Positions 7,036-15,770 of a stretch of 64,000 nucleotides of DNA are shown here, in pieces. Origin of the DNA: Microtetraspora fusca. GTDB taxonomy: Bacteria; Actinomycetota; Actinomycetes; Streptosporangiales; Streptosporangiaceae. The position numbers were made by a program, and so were the translations under genes. The notes under the pieces are model-generated. The model saw only the letters and a list, made by a program, of their open reading frames with translations, did no database searches and was not told the origin of the DNA. The stretch's first letter is position 1. Each line of letters starts with the position of its first letter. The DNA lies in assembly GCF_001570365.1 (NCBI RefSeq), contig NZ_BBYK01000047.1:20900-84899 (forward strand). The letters are read 5' to 3'.

Positions 7036-7602
7036 TCAGCTGTCCGCAGGGTGCTCGACCAGCTCCTGGAAGAGCCGGTCGAGCAGCAGGAGCGCCTCGT
7101 CCACACCCTTCCGGTCGCCGGTCAGCAGCAGGTCGAAGAGGAGGCCGCGGGTGGCGGCCAGGCTCAGCCGAGCGTACGCGCGGGCCTCCTCCGGGCCCAT
7201 CCCGCTCTGTCGGCAGATCTCGGTCAGCGGGGGCAGCCAGACAGCGATGAGATCGTTCCGCAGGCCCTGGGCGTATGGACGGTCCTGCATGGCGTGCGCG
7301 GAGAATTCGAAGAAGAGACGCCCGTAGATCAGGGTGGCTTCGACCAGTTTGTCCCAGAAACGCAGCCAGCTCTCCCTTAGGGGCAGGTCGTCCACGGCCA
7401 GGTCCGCGAGGGCCGCCCGCTGCCGTGCCTCGACCTCTCGCACGACCTCGGACAGCAGCCCTTCCCGGGAGCCGAAGTGGTGAATCAGCATGCGGTGACT
7501 GGTGCCGAGGCCGGTCGCGATGGAACGGAGGCTGGCATCCCCGACCCCGTGGGCGGCGAAGTACTCGATCGCCTTGGCCAGCCACTTCTCCTTGGGCGTC
7601 AC
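7036..7602 (-). CDS. TetR/AcrR family transcriptional regulator
   Basis: 188 residues from GTG at 7602 (MTPKEKWLAKAIEYFAAHGV). The helix-turn-helix is ASLRSIATGLGTSHRMLIHHFGSREGLL, residues about 24-50. The start overlaps the stop of the SRPBCC gene by GTGA, so the two are translationally coupled and transcribed together from the palindrome-bearing promoter at 8017-8034. The ligand domain ends EALLLLDRLFQELVEHP. It probably represses its own operon; the inducer may be the ligand of the SRPBCC protein. Confidence 0.88.
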   Translation of the reverse strand: MTPKEKWLAKAIEYFAAHGVGDASLRSIATGLGTSHRMLIHHFGSREGLLSEVVREVEARQRAALADLAVDDLPLRESWLRFWDKLVEATLIYGRLFFEFSAHAMQDRPYAQGLRNDLIAVWLPPLTEICRQSGMGPEEARAYARLSLAATRGLLFDLLLTGDRKGVDEALLLLDRLFQELVEHPADS

Positions 7603-8018
7603 GCCTGCTCGCTGCGCGCCTTCAGGCCCGCGGCCTCCACCGCGAGGTAGCGGGTGGTGAGCTTGCCGGTCAGCCGTGCCATGAGTGGACCGAGCGGCCC
7701 CTCCTGGTCGATGGTGAACCGGCACACCGTGCCGTCCGGGGCGGCCTCCACCCAGTGCCCTCCGATGACCCGCACGCCCGGGCTCCTGCTCGCCCAGGCG
7801 AAATACTCGCCTTCCACCAGCTCGGTCACTTCCCAGACCGCCGTCAGCAGCTTCGGCTGCTTGACCTTCGCCCGCGACCCGACCTTCAACGGCCCCGGCT
7901 CGGCGAGTTCCACCGACGTGACCGACTCGGCCCATTCGGGCCAGCGTTCCACGTCGCTGAACACCTCCCACACACGCTGCGGGCTGGCGGCGATCCTGAC
8001 CGAAGATTCAAAGCGCAT
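7599..8018 (-). CDS. SRPBCC (polyketide cyclase/START-like) family protein
   Basis: 139 residues from ATG at 8018 (MRFESSVRIAASPQRVWEVFSDVERWPEWAES). The helix-grip fold with the typical VWEVFSDVERWPEW motif puts it in the SRPBCC superfamily, whose members bind hydrophobic ligands in a deep cavity. The longer frame to 8099 is rejected because the operator palindrome covers the start codon and the extension has no homology. First gene of an operon with the TetR gene. It has no ribosome-binding site and is probably leaderless. Ligand unknown. Confidence 0.85.
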   Translation of the reverse strand: MRFESSVRIAASPQRVWEVFSDVERWPEWAESVTSVELAEPGPLKVGSRAKVKQPKLLTAVWEVTELVEGEYFAWASRSPGVRVIGGHWVEAAPDGTVCRFTIDQEGPLGPLMARLTGKLTTRYLAVEAAGLKARSEQA

Positions 8019-8034
8019 GTACCAAATGGTACAT
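8017..8034 (-). promoter_or_regulatory. palindromic TetR operator overlapping the SRPBCC start codon
   Basis: ATGTACCA-AA-TGGTACAT is a perfect 8-2-8 palindrome whose last two bases (minus-strand sense) are the AT of the start codon. This arrangement fits a leaderless transcript with repression right at the transcription start by the TetR encoded in the same operon. Confidence 0.7.
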
Positions 8035-8086
8035 CTCGGGCGCGGGCGACGCTCGTGCGACGCCGTGCCCGTCTCGGCGAGTGATG

Positions 8087-8362
8087 TCAGGGGCGCCACT
8101 CCGGGCGGTAGTCCTCGTGCCAGTCATAGGCGGCGGCCTCCAGACGCAGCAGATGCTCGGCCTGGGCGCGCTTCCCCGCATCGCCCCGGCTCCCGTCCAC
8201 CACGTGAGCCAGATACTTCAGACGGTCCTGCTTGACGGCCAGTTCGTTCAGGACGCGGGCCGGGTCGTTGTGCACGATGTGCCGCTCATACGAAACGTCC
8301 AGGGTGACCGCGATCCGCGGCTGCGCGCAGTCGGGCACCTCCATGTCCTGGTGGCCGTACAC
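8087..8362 (-). CDS. DUF6221-like small protein
   Basis: 91 residues from GTG at 8362. The C-terminal two-thirds (ERHIVHNDPARVLNELAVKQ, later YDWHEDYRPEWRP) follows the pattern of DUF6221 proteins: a DPARVLxExxxKR segment and a terminal HPDYRxEWRP. The usual N-terminal part is short here and no strong ribosome site precedes the GTG, so it may be trimmed. DUF6221 genes often lie in accessory regions of actinomycetes; function is unknown. Confidence 0.55.
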   Translation of the reverse strand: MYGHQDMEVPDCAQPRIAVTLDVSYERHIVHNDPARVLNELAVKQDRLKYLAHVVDGSRGDAGKRAQAEHLLRLEAAAYDWHEDYRPEWRP

Positions 8363-8425
8363 GGACTGACGGGTAAAGCGCTTCGGATCATTCCGGGTAC
8401 TCCGTCGCGCGTGGTTTCTGCGTCG

Positions 8426-8466
8426 CTGCCGGCCCCGGCGAGCACTGCGCGCATCGGGGCCGGCAG
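8426..8466 (-). terminator. hairpin terminator after the carboxylesterase gene
   Basis: CTGCCGGCCCCG at 8426-8437 and its exact complement CGGGGCCGGCAG at 8455-8466 form a 12-bp stem with a 17-nt loop, 17 bases past the carboxylesterase stop. There is no U-tract, as is common in actinomycetes. Confidence 0.6.
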
Positions 8467-8482
8467 CATGCTGTCGTACTGG

Positions 8483-10033
8483 TCAGCTCGGGTTGAGCTC
8501 GTTCTTCCAGAGCTCGCGCTCGTCGCGGCGCGGGTCGGAGACGATGGTGTTGCCCGGCTTGTTGTCGCGATGGAAGGTCATCACCGGGCGTTCGGTGGTG
8601 TTGTAGGGAGCCCATCCGGCGAGATCACCGGTCTTGACGAACTCGACCCAGCGCCCGTGCAGAGCGTCTGCGAGGTCTTGGGGCGGGTTCGGGCCGGTGA
8701 ATTCTTCGCTGTCGGGGTTGTCGAGTGTGTCCCAGGCGAAGGGCAGCGGCAGGCTGTGGCAGGCGCCGAGCTTGACACGCAGGGCGTTGGGTGCCGTCGG
8801 TGAGCGCCAGCCGAACTCGAACACGTGGGTGGTGGCGATCGCATCGATGCCGGTGCGGGCTTCGGCGATGCGGTAGGTGGGGATGCGGAACATCCGGTCG
8901 GTCAGTGCCGCGGAGGCGATGCCGGACGGGGCGTTGCGGGCGTAGGGCTCGACGTTGGTCTCGGCATAGCGGTCGTAGAACCCGGCCGGGACACCGTAGA
9001 CCTCGGTCCTGGTCCTGAACGGCCGCGCGCCGGGCCAGGCCACCATGGGCGTGGGGACGATGAAAAGCCGGAACTCCTCGACGGCGGTGCCGATCAGCAG
9101 CGGCACATCAGCGCCCCGGCCCTCGGCGATGGCGTCGATCGGCAGTTGCGGCACCACATCGCCATCGATCACCGGCATGAACGACATCCCGCACGAGGCG
9201 ATGGTGCTCGCCCCGTACCGCTGTGGGTCGGCCGTGGTGGTGACGTCATCGCTCACTTCGCCCTGTGCCGAGATCAGGTCGGCGATGTCCACCGCGGCGA
9301 GGGCGCGGGCGGTCGGTTCGACACCCAGTCGCGCGGCGACGGCGGCGGTGATGAGGGCGGCGTCCTCGCGAGTCTGACCGATGTGCGCGCTGCCGCTTTC
9401 AACGATGGCCTTGTGGAACAGGCCCTGGTCGAGGGAAAGCAGGGTCAGCACGCTCATCGCGCCGGCGGACTCGCCGGCCACGGTGACGTTGTTCGGGTCT
9501 CCGCCGAAGTTGGCGATGTTGTCCCTCACCCATTGCAAGGCGAAGATCTGGTCGAGCAGGCCGCGGTTGGCCGGGGCGGGAGCGTCGTCGATGCAGGCGA
9601 AGCCGTCCACGCCGAGGCGGTAGTTGATGGTGACGCAGACCACGCCGTCACGGGCGAACGTGGCACCGTCGTAGGCGGTCACCGCGGAAGAGCCAGTGGT
9701 GAACGCGCCACCGTGGATCCACACCAGCACCGGTGCGCCACCGTGGACGTCTGGACTCCACACGTTCAGGTTGAGGTAGCCGTCCCCCGGGATGACCGGA
9801 TTGCGGAACAGCTCGCCGAGCTTCCCCTTGAGGCGCGGCTGCGGCGGGGTCGGCCCGAACTGGTGGGCGTCCAGCACCTTGCTCCATGGCTTGGGCGGCA
9901 CGGGCGGGCCGAACCTGTTCGGCCCGACGGGGGCGGCGGCGTAGGGGACGCCGCGGAAGGAAGCGATTCCGTTCTCGATCAGCCCCGACACGGGACCATA
10001 GGCGGTCTGGACGTCAACCGTGGTAGGCGACAT
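8483..10033 (-). CDS. carboxylesterase/lipase family protein (type B)
   Basis: 516 residues. N-terminal GIASFRGVPYAAAPVGPNRF is the classical carboxylesterase opening. The oxyanion hole is HGGAF (about 107-111), the nucleophile is Ser189 in GESAG, an acidic residue lies in GTAVEEFRLF, and the catalytic His is in GACHSLPLPFAW. No signal peptide is seen, so it is likely cytoplasmic and hydrolyses carboxylic esters or amides. A 12-bp hairpin follows the stop. It is divergent from the small peptide gene at 10473; whether the two are related is unknown. Confidence 0.9.
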   Translation of the reverse strand: MSPTTVDVQTAYGPVSGLIENGIASFRGVPYAAAPVGPNRFGPPVPPKPWSKVLDAHQFGPTPPQPRLKGKLGELFRNPVIPGDGYLNLNVWSPDVHGGAPVLVWIHGGAFTTGSSAVTAYDGATFARDGVVCVTINYRLGVDGFACIDDAPAPANRGLLDQIFALQWVRDNIANFGGDPNNVTVAGESAGAMSVLTLLSLDQGLFHKAIVESGSAHIGQTREDAALITAAVAARLGVEPTARALAAVDIADLISAQGEVSDDVTTTADPQRYGASTIASCGMSFMPVIDGDVVPQLPIDAIAEGRGADVPLLIGTAVEEFRLFIVPTPMVAWPGARPFRTRTEVYGVPAGFYDRYAETNVEPYARNAPSGIASAALTDRMFRIPTYRIAEARTGIDAIATTHVFEFGWRSPTAPNALRVKLGACHSLPLPFAWDTLDNPDSEEFTGPNPPQDLADALHGRWVEFVKTGDLAGWAPYNTTERPVMTFHRDNKPGNTIVSDPRRDERELWKNELNPS

Positions 10034-10472
10034 GGCACTCCTGGGGCCGGGAAAGGGCGGCGAACGCTCGCCCGGGCGGCCGTCCCCCTTCGAGCACCGG
10101 CCCGGCCGCCATTCGCGCCAGGCACCACGTTGACTACCCAGCGTGATGACAATTCACCCCAAAGTGACGGATTTGGGGATATACACCCTAAAAGGAATCC
10201 CCGCGTAAGCACTCCCTCTGGGATCGCGCGAGCGCCGGCGAATCGGCGCCCTGATCAGCCGAGGTCGCATCCCTCCAATCGAATCACCCAGTAATATCGG
10301 TGATTCCCAAAGGTCAAAGTCTTCGCGATCGCTTGCCCAACGTTGCCATTCACAATAATTCGCTTTAGTTGGGATTCGCTATCTACTGCGAATTGACCGG
10401 AACGCCTGGCCCGGCAACCTACCCGCGGGTAAGGATGTAGACGCACTGCGTTTCATGCAGGAGGTGAAGTCC
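10034..10472. other. intergenic region between esterase and peptide-P450 locus with two hairpins
   Basis: This 439-base, relatively AT-rich gap contains two perfect inverted repeats: CCCCAAA-N8-TTTGGGG at 10157-10178 and GAATCACC-N10-GGTGATTC at 10281-10306. Either may be an operator or attenuator. It should hold the promoters of both divergent transcripts; no convincing -35/-10 pair stands out. Confidence 0.5.
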
Positions 10473-10544
10473 ATGACGGCTCTCAAGAACCTTCTGGCGA
10501 AGAGGCGGGTGGCCCGGCTCAGGCCCTACACCAGCTGGAGCTGA
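10473..10544 (+). CDS. 23-residue peptide gene, candidate precursor of a P450-modified RiPP
   Basis: An ATG at 10473 is preceded by AGGAGGTGA (10459-10467), the strongest ribosome-binding site in the window. It encodes a 23-residue peptide that starts MTALKNLL, has a basic middle (AKRRVARLR) and ends RPYTSWS, followed by TGA at 10542-10544. An in-frame ATG at 10455 would add six residues but lacks a ribosome site. The P450 gene starts 6 bases after the stop. Biarylitides, cittilins and atropopeptides also pair a tiny precursor with an adjacent P450 that cross-links Tyr and Trp side chains near the peptide's C-terminus. Here Tyr19 and Trp22 are the candidate residues (i, i+3). Product and cross-link are inference. 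A leader peptide controlling the P450 is the alternative. Confidence 0.6.
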   Translation: MTALKNLLAKRRVARLRPYTSWS

Positions 10545-10550
10545 TCCGTT

Positions 10551-11855
10551 GTGGCGGGGAGGATGTCCGTGGATCGGCCGCCTGGGCCGCGAAACGGGGA
10601 GATCCCGGGAGTGGCGCCGTTCGCGGCCGACCCGACATCTTTCCTCGTCGAGGGCACGGCGCGTTACGGCGATGTATGGGCGATCCGTCCACGCGTTTAC
10701 GTAGTAGCCGGGTCGGAGCTGACCAGAGAAGTATTTCGCCGCACGGGAAAGGGCTTCGACGTCCTTGAGGGAGCGTTCGCGGCCCCGCCCGTGGAGCGCC
10801 GTGCCCGGCAACAGGTCGGCGGCCACTCCGCCATGGCCCTGGTGCGCGGACTTCGTCCCGCCGCGGTCCATGAGAAGACCGGCATGCTGGCGGCGGAGGC
10901 CGCCGCTTTGGCTACTGATTGGCCGCTGGACCAAGAGGTGGATGTACTCCCTCAGGTCAATCGCACGATTTCGCGCATGGGGGCCTATTACTGTTTCGGC
11001 CCGGACGCTCCAGCTCTGATGCACGCAGAAGAAGAGCTTGCCCGCCTGCGCATAGAGCTCACCCACAGGTACCTTTATCTGCCGTCGTGGGTCCCTTCAC
11101 CGTCGCGGATGCGCGTGTACCGCTGTCAGAGGAGACTCGCCGGGCGCATTCGTGAAGTCATCGATCAGCGTCTGGCCGAGGGCCGCCGTGAGCAAGATCT
11201 GCTCGCCGCCGCGATGCAGGCATCGCAAGAGGACGGCATGCGCCCCGGTAATCGCATCGCCTACGGCTTGGCCACCTTGATGGTGGCCGCCCAGGAGATG
11301 CCCACGCGTGCGACCGGCTGGCTCATGATGGAGCTGGCGCGCCACCCCCAGTGGGCCGACCGCATCTCCGCTGAGGCGGTGAGCCTCCCCGAGAACCCGG
11401 CCGAGACCGACTCCACGCATCTTGCCCGACTCCGTCTCACCAACGCGTTCGTCCGCGAGACGCTGCGCCTCCACCCGCCCACCTGGCTGATCTCCCGTTC
11501 GATCACGGCACCGACCGAGCTCGGCGGATTCCGATTGCTTCCCGGCGACAACATCCTGGTCTCGCCTTACCTGCTGCACCACGATCGGCGCTACTTCGCC
11601 GACCCGGACGATTTCCGTCCGCAACGCTGGCTCGGGCCGGATAACGCCGATCACAACCCCGCCTACCTGCCCTTCGGGGCAGGGCCGCAGATCTGCCGAG
11701 GAGCGGCGCTGGCCACGACCGAGATGATTCTCATCGCCGCGATGATGGCCGGCCGCCACCGGTTCTCCGGTCATGCGACCACCCCCTACCGACTGGACGC
11801 CAAAGGCGCTCTGACCCCCGCAGGCCTCCGGCTGGTATGCCGCCAACGTGCTTGA
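10551..11855 (+). CDS. cytochrome P450 coupled to the upstream peptide gene
   Basis: 434 residues from GTG at 10551; ATG at 10563 is an alternative, but its GGGGAGG touches the codon. The K-helix ExxR is ETLR (303-306). The PERF region reads PDDFRPQRW. The heme loop is FGAGPQICRG with axial Cys382. The I-helix reads VAAQEMPTRATGW: the acid of the usual AGxET is present, but the Thr position is Met-Pro, which is unusual and suggests altered oxygen activation. No ferredoxin or reductase gene is nearby. Tight coupling to the 23-residue peptide suggests it modifies that peptide, for example by aryl cross-linking, rather than a small metabolite. Confidence 0.85.
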   Translation: MAGRMSVDRPPGPRNGEIPGVAPFAADPTSFLVEGTARYGDVWAIRPRVYVVAGSELTREVFRRTGKGFDVLEGAFAAPPVERRARQQVGGHSAMALVRGLRPAAVHEKTGMLAAEAAALATDWPLDQEVDVLPQVNRTISRMGAYYCFGPDAPALMHAEEELARLRIELTHRYLYLPSWVPSPSRMRVYRCQRRLAGRIREVIDQRLAEGRREQDLLAAAMQASQEDGMRPGNRIAYGLATLMVAAQEMPTRATGWLMMELARHPQWADRISAEAVSLPENPAETDSTHLARLRLTNAFVRETLRLHPPTWLISRSITAPTELGGFRLLPGDNILVSPYLLHHDRRYFADPDDFRPQRWLGPDNADHNPAYLPFGAGPQICRGAALATTEMILIAAMMAGRHRFSGHATTPYRLDAKGALTPAGLRLVCRQRA

Positions 11856-12043
11856 ACTCCAGCGAGGAGCGTGCCTTTCTCCAACGCGGGATGGCTCTGG
11901 CGATGGACTGGGCGACGCCGGCTCACGTACAGGCGACGACGGGCTGCCCCTCCGTCGCCGGCCCGCTCCCCCGCGCTGCCCCGCGCTGGCAAAAGAGGTC
12001 GAACCGCACGGGCACAAGGTACGAAGCGGTACAGGGCGGATGC

Positions 12044-12796
12044 TCAGCGGGACGTCTTGCGCAGCAGATAGGTGTCCATGATCCACCCCTTGCGTGCTCG
12101 GGCTTCGGCTCGCACCTCGCGGATGCGGTCGGCGACCTCGGGCACCGGCCCGGCGACCAGGATCTCGTCGGGTGTGCCCAGGTAGGCGCCCCAGTAGATG
12201 TCGTACTCATCACCCAGATCGGCGAACGCGCAGTGCGCGTCCAGCATGACCACGACATCGTCGGCGGACGGCCCCTCCTCGGCGAGGCGGCGGCCGGTGG
12301 TGACGTGCACCGGCCGGGTGAGGCGGGTCAGGCCGGTACGGTGCCGGGCGGTGAGGGCGGACACGCTGCTGACCCCGGGGATGACCTCGTGGTCGAACCG
12401 GACCGAGCCCCGCCGGTGGATCTCTTCGACGATCGCCAGGGTGCTGTCGTACAGACCAGGGTCGCCCCACACGAGGAACGCGCCTACCTGGTCGTCCGCC
12501 AGTTCGTCACGGAAGAGCCGTTCGCAGATGTCGGCGCGACGCGAGCGCCAGTCCTCCACCGCGGCGGCGTAGGCCGGGGTGATGCGATCCCGTTCGGGAT
12601 CGTCCACCGTGACGATCCGGTACGGCTGCCGGGCGTGAGCCTCGATGAGGTCGTGCCGCAGCCGTACGAGGTCGTGTTTGACCTCGCCCTTGTCGAGGAT
12701 GAAGAACACGTCGGTGGCGGCGATCGCCTTGACCGCCTGCAGGGTGAGGTGGTCGGGATCACCGGCCCCGATGCCGATGATGAGGATGCGCTTCAC
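12044..12796 (-). CDS. cobF: precorrin-6A synthase (deacetylating)
   Basis: 250 residues starting MKRILIIGIGAGDPDHLTLQAV, the SAM-dependent tetrapyrrole-methylase fold with the GIGAGDPDHLT motif specific for CobF. It methylates precorrin-5 at C1 and releases acetate in aerobic cobalamin synthesis. The central VWGDPGLYDSTLAI and EVIPGVSSVSALTARH match the family, and length is normal. It stands alone, away from any other cob gene, and is convergent with the P450. Standalone cobF occurs in actinomycetes, so the rest of the pathway is probably elsewhere. Confidence 0.9.
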   Translation of the reverse strand: MKRILIIGIGAGDPDHLTLQAVKAIAATDVFFILDKGEVKHDLVRLRHDLIEAHARQPYRIVTVDDPERDRITPAYAAAVEDWRSRRADICERLFRDELADDQVGAFLVWGDPGLYDSTLAIVEEIHRRGSVRFDHEVIPGVSSVSALTARHRTGLTRLTRPVHVTTGRRLAEEGPSADDVVVMLDAHCAFADLGDEYDIYWGAYLGTPDEILVAGPVPEVADRIREVRAEARARKGWIMDTYLLRKTSR

Positions 12797-12975
12797 ACGG
12801 GCAAGTCTGCCCCTCCCTGACCGAGGGAGCCGACGCGGCCGGGTGCCGTGGAGCGCTGCGGATCACCTGTAGGGGCGCGCGCCTTCCCTGGCAGTGCCCG
12901 CACGGCGGCGCCGCCAACGCCTACCGAGCATGGCCCCAATCCCGGCGTTCCCGGTCAGGGATCAACGTCCGTGCG

Positions 12976-13905
12976 CTACCACGAAACCGCGATCTCACCA
13001 TTGAGCACCTTGATGGCGTTGGCGAGGCGAGCCTCGTTGAGCAGCCTGATCGTGTTCAGCCGGCCACGGTGATCTGTGATGATCTTGTTCTGGTGTTCGG
13101 TGTACACCGCCTCGCGTATGCCGTAGTAGTCGACCTCCCGGCGGCACGCGGAATCCGCGAGCGCGGTGCGGATCTCCTCCGGTGTGCCGCGTGGCGGTTC
13201 TATCTCGTCGTTCGCGGCGGTCGTCGCCCAGCGCGGGTCGCCCATCGCGTCGACCGGGGTCCGGTAGTCGAAGCCCGCCCGCTTCATGCAGTCGCTCCAG
13301 GACCGCTCGGCCGCCTTGACACGCTCGTCCTGCCAGGCCGCGTCTGACGCGTTGTCGGCCAGCCCTTGGACCTCCTTCCGGTTGAACGTCTTCGTGACCT
13401 CGGTGGCGGGAACGCCCTTGGCTCCCTGGTTGAGCACACTGTCCACCTTGGCCTCGCACCCGCCGGGCGGCACCGCCTTGCCGTGGAAGCGTTTGATCTT
13501 TCCCGTCAACACGTAGAACTGCTCATCGGTGACGGAGTACGGCTCGAAACCGTCCGTCGCCATAATCGACGCGTGCCCGGGCGGCCCGGCATATCCGTAC
13601 CGTCTGACCTGCCGATCGTCCATCCACCCCAGGTAATCGGCGTTCTTCGGATAGGTCGCCGGTTCGACGGCGGGCGCCTGGAAATCGATCCGGTACTGCT
13701 GCAGGCATTCCGTTATCAATGCGAACCGGGCGCGCAACACCTGTGCGCGATCGACAGGGCCGAGTTCGTAGGCGTCCAACGGAAGACTGAACGTGGGAAC
13801 GCCGTCTCCGAAGACGCCGCCGATCAGACCGCATCCCGCGAGCGTGGCACCACACAGCGCCACCATGGCATTCCTGAGACCTCTGCGCATGGTCGTAAAG
13901 ATCAT
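12976..13905 (-). CDS. hypothetical secreted lipoprotein
   Basis: 309 residues. MRRGLRNAMVALCGATLAGC is a signal peptide with a lipobox (LAGC), so the mature protein is lipid-anchored from Cys25. The rest is soluble. It includes SWSDCMKRAGFDYRTPVDAMGDPRW, a motif shared by a group of actinomycete lipoproteins of unknown role. ATG at 13905 and a second Met (residue 6) are both possible starts; neither has a good ribosome site. No partner gene. I do not recognise a function. Confidence 0.75.
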   Translation of the reverse strand: MIFTTMRRGLRNAMVALCGATLAGCGLIGGVFGDGVPTFSLPLDAYELGPVDRAQVLRARFALITECLQQYRIDFQAPAVEPATYPKNADYLGWMDDRQVRRYGYAGPPGHASIMATDGFEPYSVTDEQFYVLTGKIKRFHGKAVPPGGCEAKVDSVLNQGAKGVPATEVTKTFNRKEVQGLADNASDAAWQDERVKAAERSWSDCMKRAGFDYRTPVDAMGDPRWATTAANDEIEPPRGTPEEIRTALADSACRREVDYYGIREAVYTEHQNKIITDHRGRLNTIRLLNEARLANAIKVLNGEIAVSW

Positions 13906-14143
13906 CAGTCATTTGTATCCGACCAGCGGGAGTCACGTCTGTCAGAATCCGGAAAAATCCGCCCCGACTCGAACAGCGTGAAAGACACGCGTGCACCGGA
14001 AAAGACCTGGCCCCCAAGCCGCTACAGACGACCGGCGCCAAGAGAGGAAGGAGCAGGAGGAAATGGCCGAACTTCATGATCCCTGCCCCGAACAGCCTCT
14101 GGCGACCCTGCGGGTCAATACAGACAGGCGTTGACGATGTGGA

Positions 14144-15040
14144 TCAGGTCTGGTCGGTGAGGAGGTCGTGGGCTGCCTTGGTGAAGGCGCGGACGCGGGC
14201 GGTGGTGTTGTCGGCTTGCCACAGCAGGCCCCATTGCAGGCGTGGGGCGTCGTCGAAGGGGACGTAGGCGACGTCGGGGCGGGCGTAGTAGCGCCTGGCG
14301 TGTGCGCCGACGGGGAAGACGCCGCGGCCGGCGCCGATGAGGGTGAGCATCTCGTTGAAGGTGGAGGCCGAGGGGCCGGGGGCGATCGGTTGTCCGGACG
14401 GGGTGGTGCTGGGGGTGCGGTCCCGGCGCACGGAGTCGGGCAGGGTGTCGGGAAGTTGGAGCAGGGTGACTCGGGCGAGGTCCTCCAGACTGACCGATGT
14501 GCGGCGTGCAAAGGGATGCACGGCGGGGACGGCGAGCATGCGCACCTCCGACACCAGGACCGGCCCGGTGGCGATGCCGGGGTCGTCGATGGGGAAGGTG
14601 CCCAGGGCTATGTCGACGTCGCCGTTGCGCAGCCAGGGCATCAGGTCGATCATCTGCGCTTCACGTAGCTGGACGTCGCAGTCGGGATGGCGTCGGCGGA
14701 ACAGCTCGGTGGCGCCGGCCAGCAGTTGACCGCCCGCGGCGCCGACGAAGGCGACCCGCAGCAGACCGGTCACGTCGCGGCCACTGGCGATGGCCTGCTC
14801 GAACGCGGCGGTGAGCTGGTCCCAGGCCGGGCGCAGGCCCTCGTGCAACCGCCGCCCGGCCGCGGTCAGCTCCACGCGGCGGCTGGTGCGGTTGAACAGC
14901 GGTACCCCGGTGCGGCGCTCCAGCTTGGCGATCGTCTGGCTGATCCGGGCGGTGGACACGTGCAGCCGTTGCGCCGTCCGGCCGAAATGCAGTTCCTCGG
15001 CGAGGGTGAGAAACACCTCCACTTCGTGACGCTCCAGCAT
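14144..15040 (-). CDS. LysR family transcriptional regulator
   Basis: 298 residues. The N-terminal winged helix (MLERHEVEVFLTLAEELHFGRTAQRLHVSTARISQTIAKLE) is classical LysR, followed by a periplasmic-binding-protein-like effector domain (LLRVAFVGAAGGQLLAG). It is divergent from the SnoaL gene at 15160 across 119 bases, the usual position for a LysR activator of its neighbour. It probably controls the SnoaL/BBE-oxidase group; the effector is unknown. Confidence 0.9.
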   Translation of the reverse strand: MLERHEVEVFLTLAEELHFGRTAQRLHVSTARISQTIAKLERRTGVPLFNRTSRRVELTAAGRRLHEGLRPAWDQLTAAFEQAIASGRDVTGLLRVAFVGAAGGQLLAGATELFRRRHPDCDVQLREAQMIDLMPWLRNGDVDIALGTFPIDDPGIATGPVLVSEVRMLAVPAVHPFARRTSVSLEDLARVTLLQLPDTLPDSVRRDRTPSTTPSGQPIAPGPSASTFNEMLTLIGAGRGVFPVGAHARRYYARPDVAYVPFDDAPRLQWGLLWQADNTTARVRAFTKAAHDLLTDQT

Positions 15041-15159
15041 GACCCTCCATCGTTAAGGCGCGCTTCACGATCGTTGCACAGGGTCGCATTGATCCGCCAG
15101 TCGCCCGGGCAGAGGGTGGAAGCGCTCGTCAACCCCTCTGATCTGCACGGGAGCACACC

Positions 15160-15666
15160 ATGTGCACTATCGATGAACATGCGTTGTCCACTTTGGCCGC
15201 CGACACTGAAGCCGTCGTCGTGGAGCTGCGGGACCGGACCGAAATTCTGGACGCGCTGTACCGGTTCGGCCTCGGCCAGGACCTCAAGGACGCTGAGCTG
15301 TTCGCCTCGGCCTTCGCCGCCGACGCCGAGGTGGATTTCCGCCCCGCGGCCGCCAAGTGGGGCGGGCGTCCGCCGCTGCTGTCCGGACGGGACACGATCG
15401 TCACCACCATCCTGCGGACGTTCGCCGGCCGCGTCGACACCACGCACCAGGTCACCAACCCGCGCATCGCCATCGACGGCGACACCGCCCGCCTGACCGC
15501 CCTGGTGGAGGCCCAGCACCTGCTCACCGCCGACCACTCCACGTTCGCCCTGTTGAAGAACCCGTACGACGTCGAACTGGTCCGCGACGGGCGGCGCTGG
15601 GTCGTACGCCGGATGCGCATCGACAACGCCTGGTACCTCGGCGACCCGACCGCGATCTTCGGCTGA
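15160..15666 (+). CDS. SnoaL-like (NTF2-fold) protein
   Basis: 168 residues. EILDALYRFGLGQDLKDAELFASAFAADAEVDF and later VTNPRIAIDGDTARLTALVEAQH are the cone-shaped NTF2 fold of the SnoaL/nuclear-transport-factor-2 group, which contains cyclases, isomerases and hydroxylases of polyketide and steroid pathways. It follows the divergent LysR gene and precedes a BBE-type oxidase 192 bases downstream, so the pair may work on one aromatic substrate. The catalytic residues cannot be named from sequence alone. Confidence 0.85.
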   Translation: MCTIDEHALSTLAADTEAVVVELRDRTEILDALYRFGLGQDLKDAELFASAFAADAEVDFRPAAAKWGGRPPLLSGRDTIVTTILRTFAGRVDTTHQVTNPRIAIDGDTARLTALVEAQHLLTADHSTFALLKNPYDVELVRDGRRWVVRRMRIDNAWYLGDPTAIFG

Positions 15667-15770
15667 CGCTCGCGATCCCCCGGCCGAGCGGATCCCCGGT
15701 CATCTCGCGCGTGTGTCATCACACGCCGCGCCGTTTCATCTTTCTTAGTTCTTCACGGAGGTGTGTTCCA

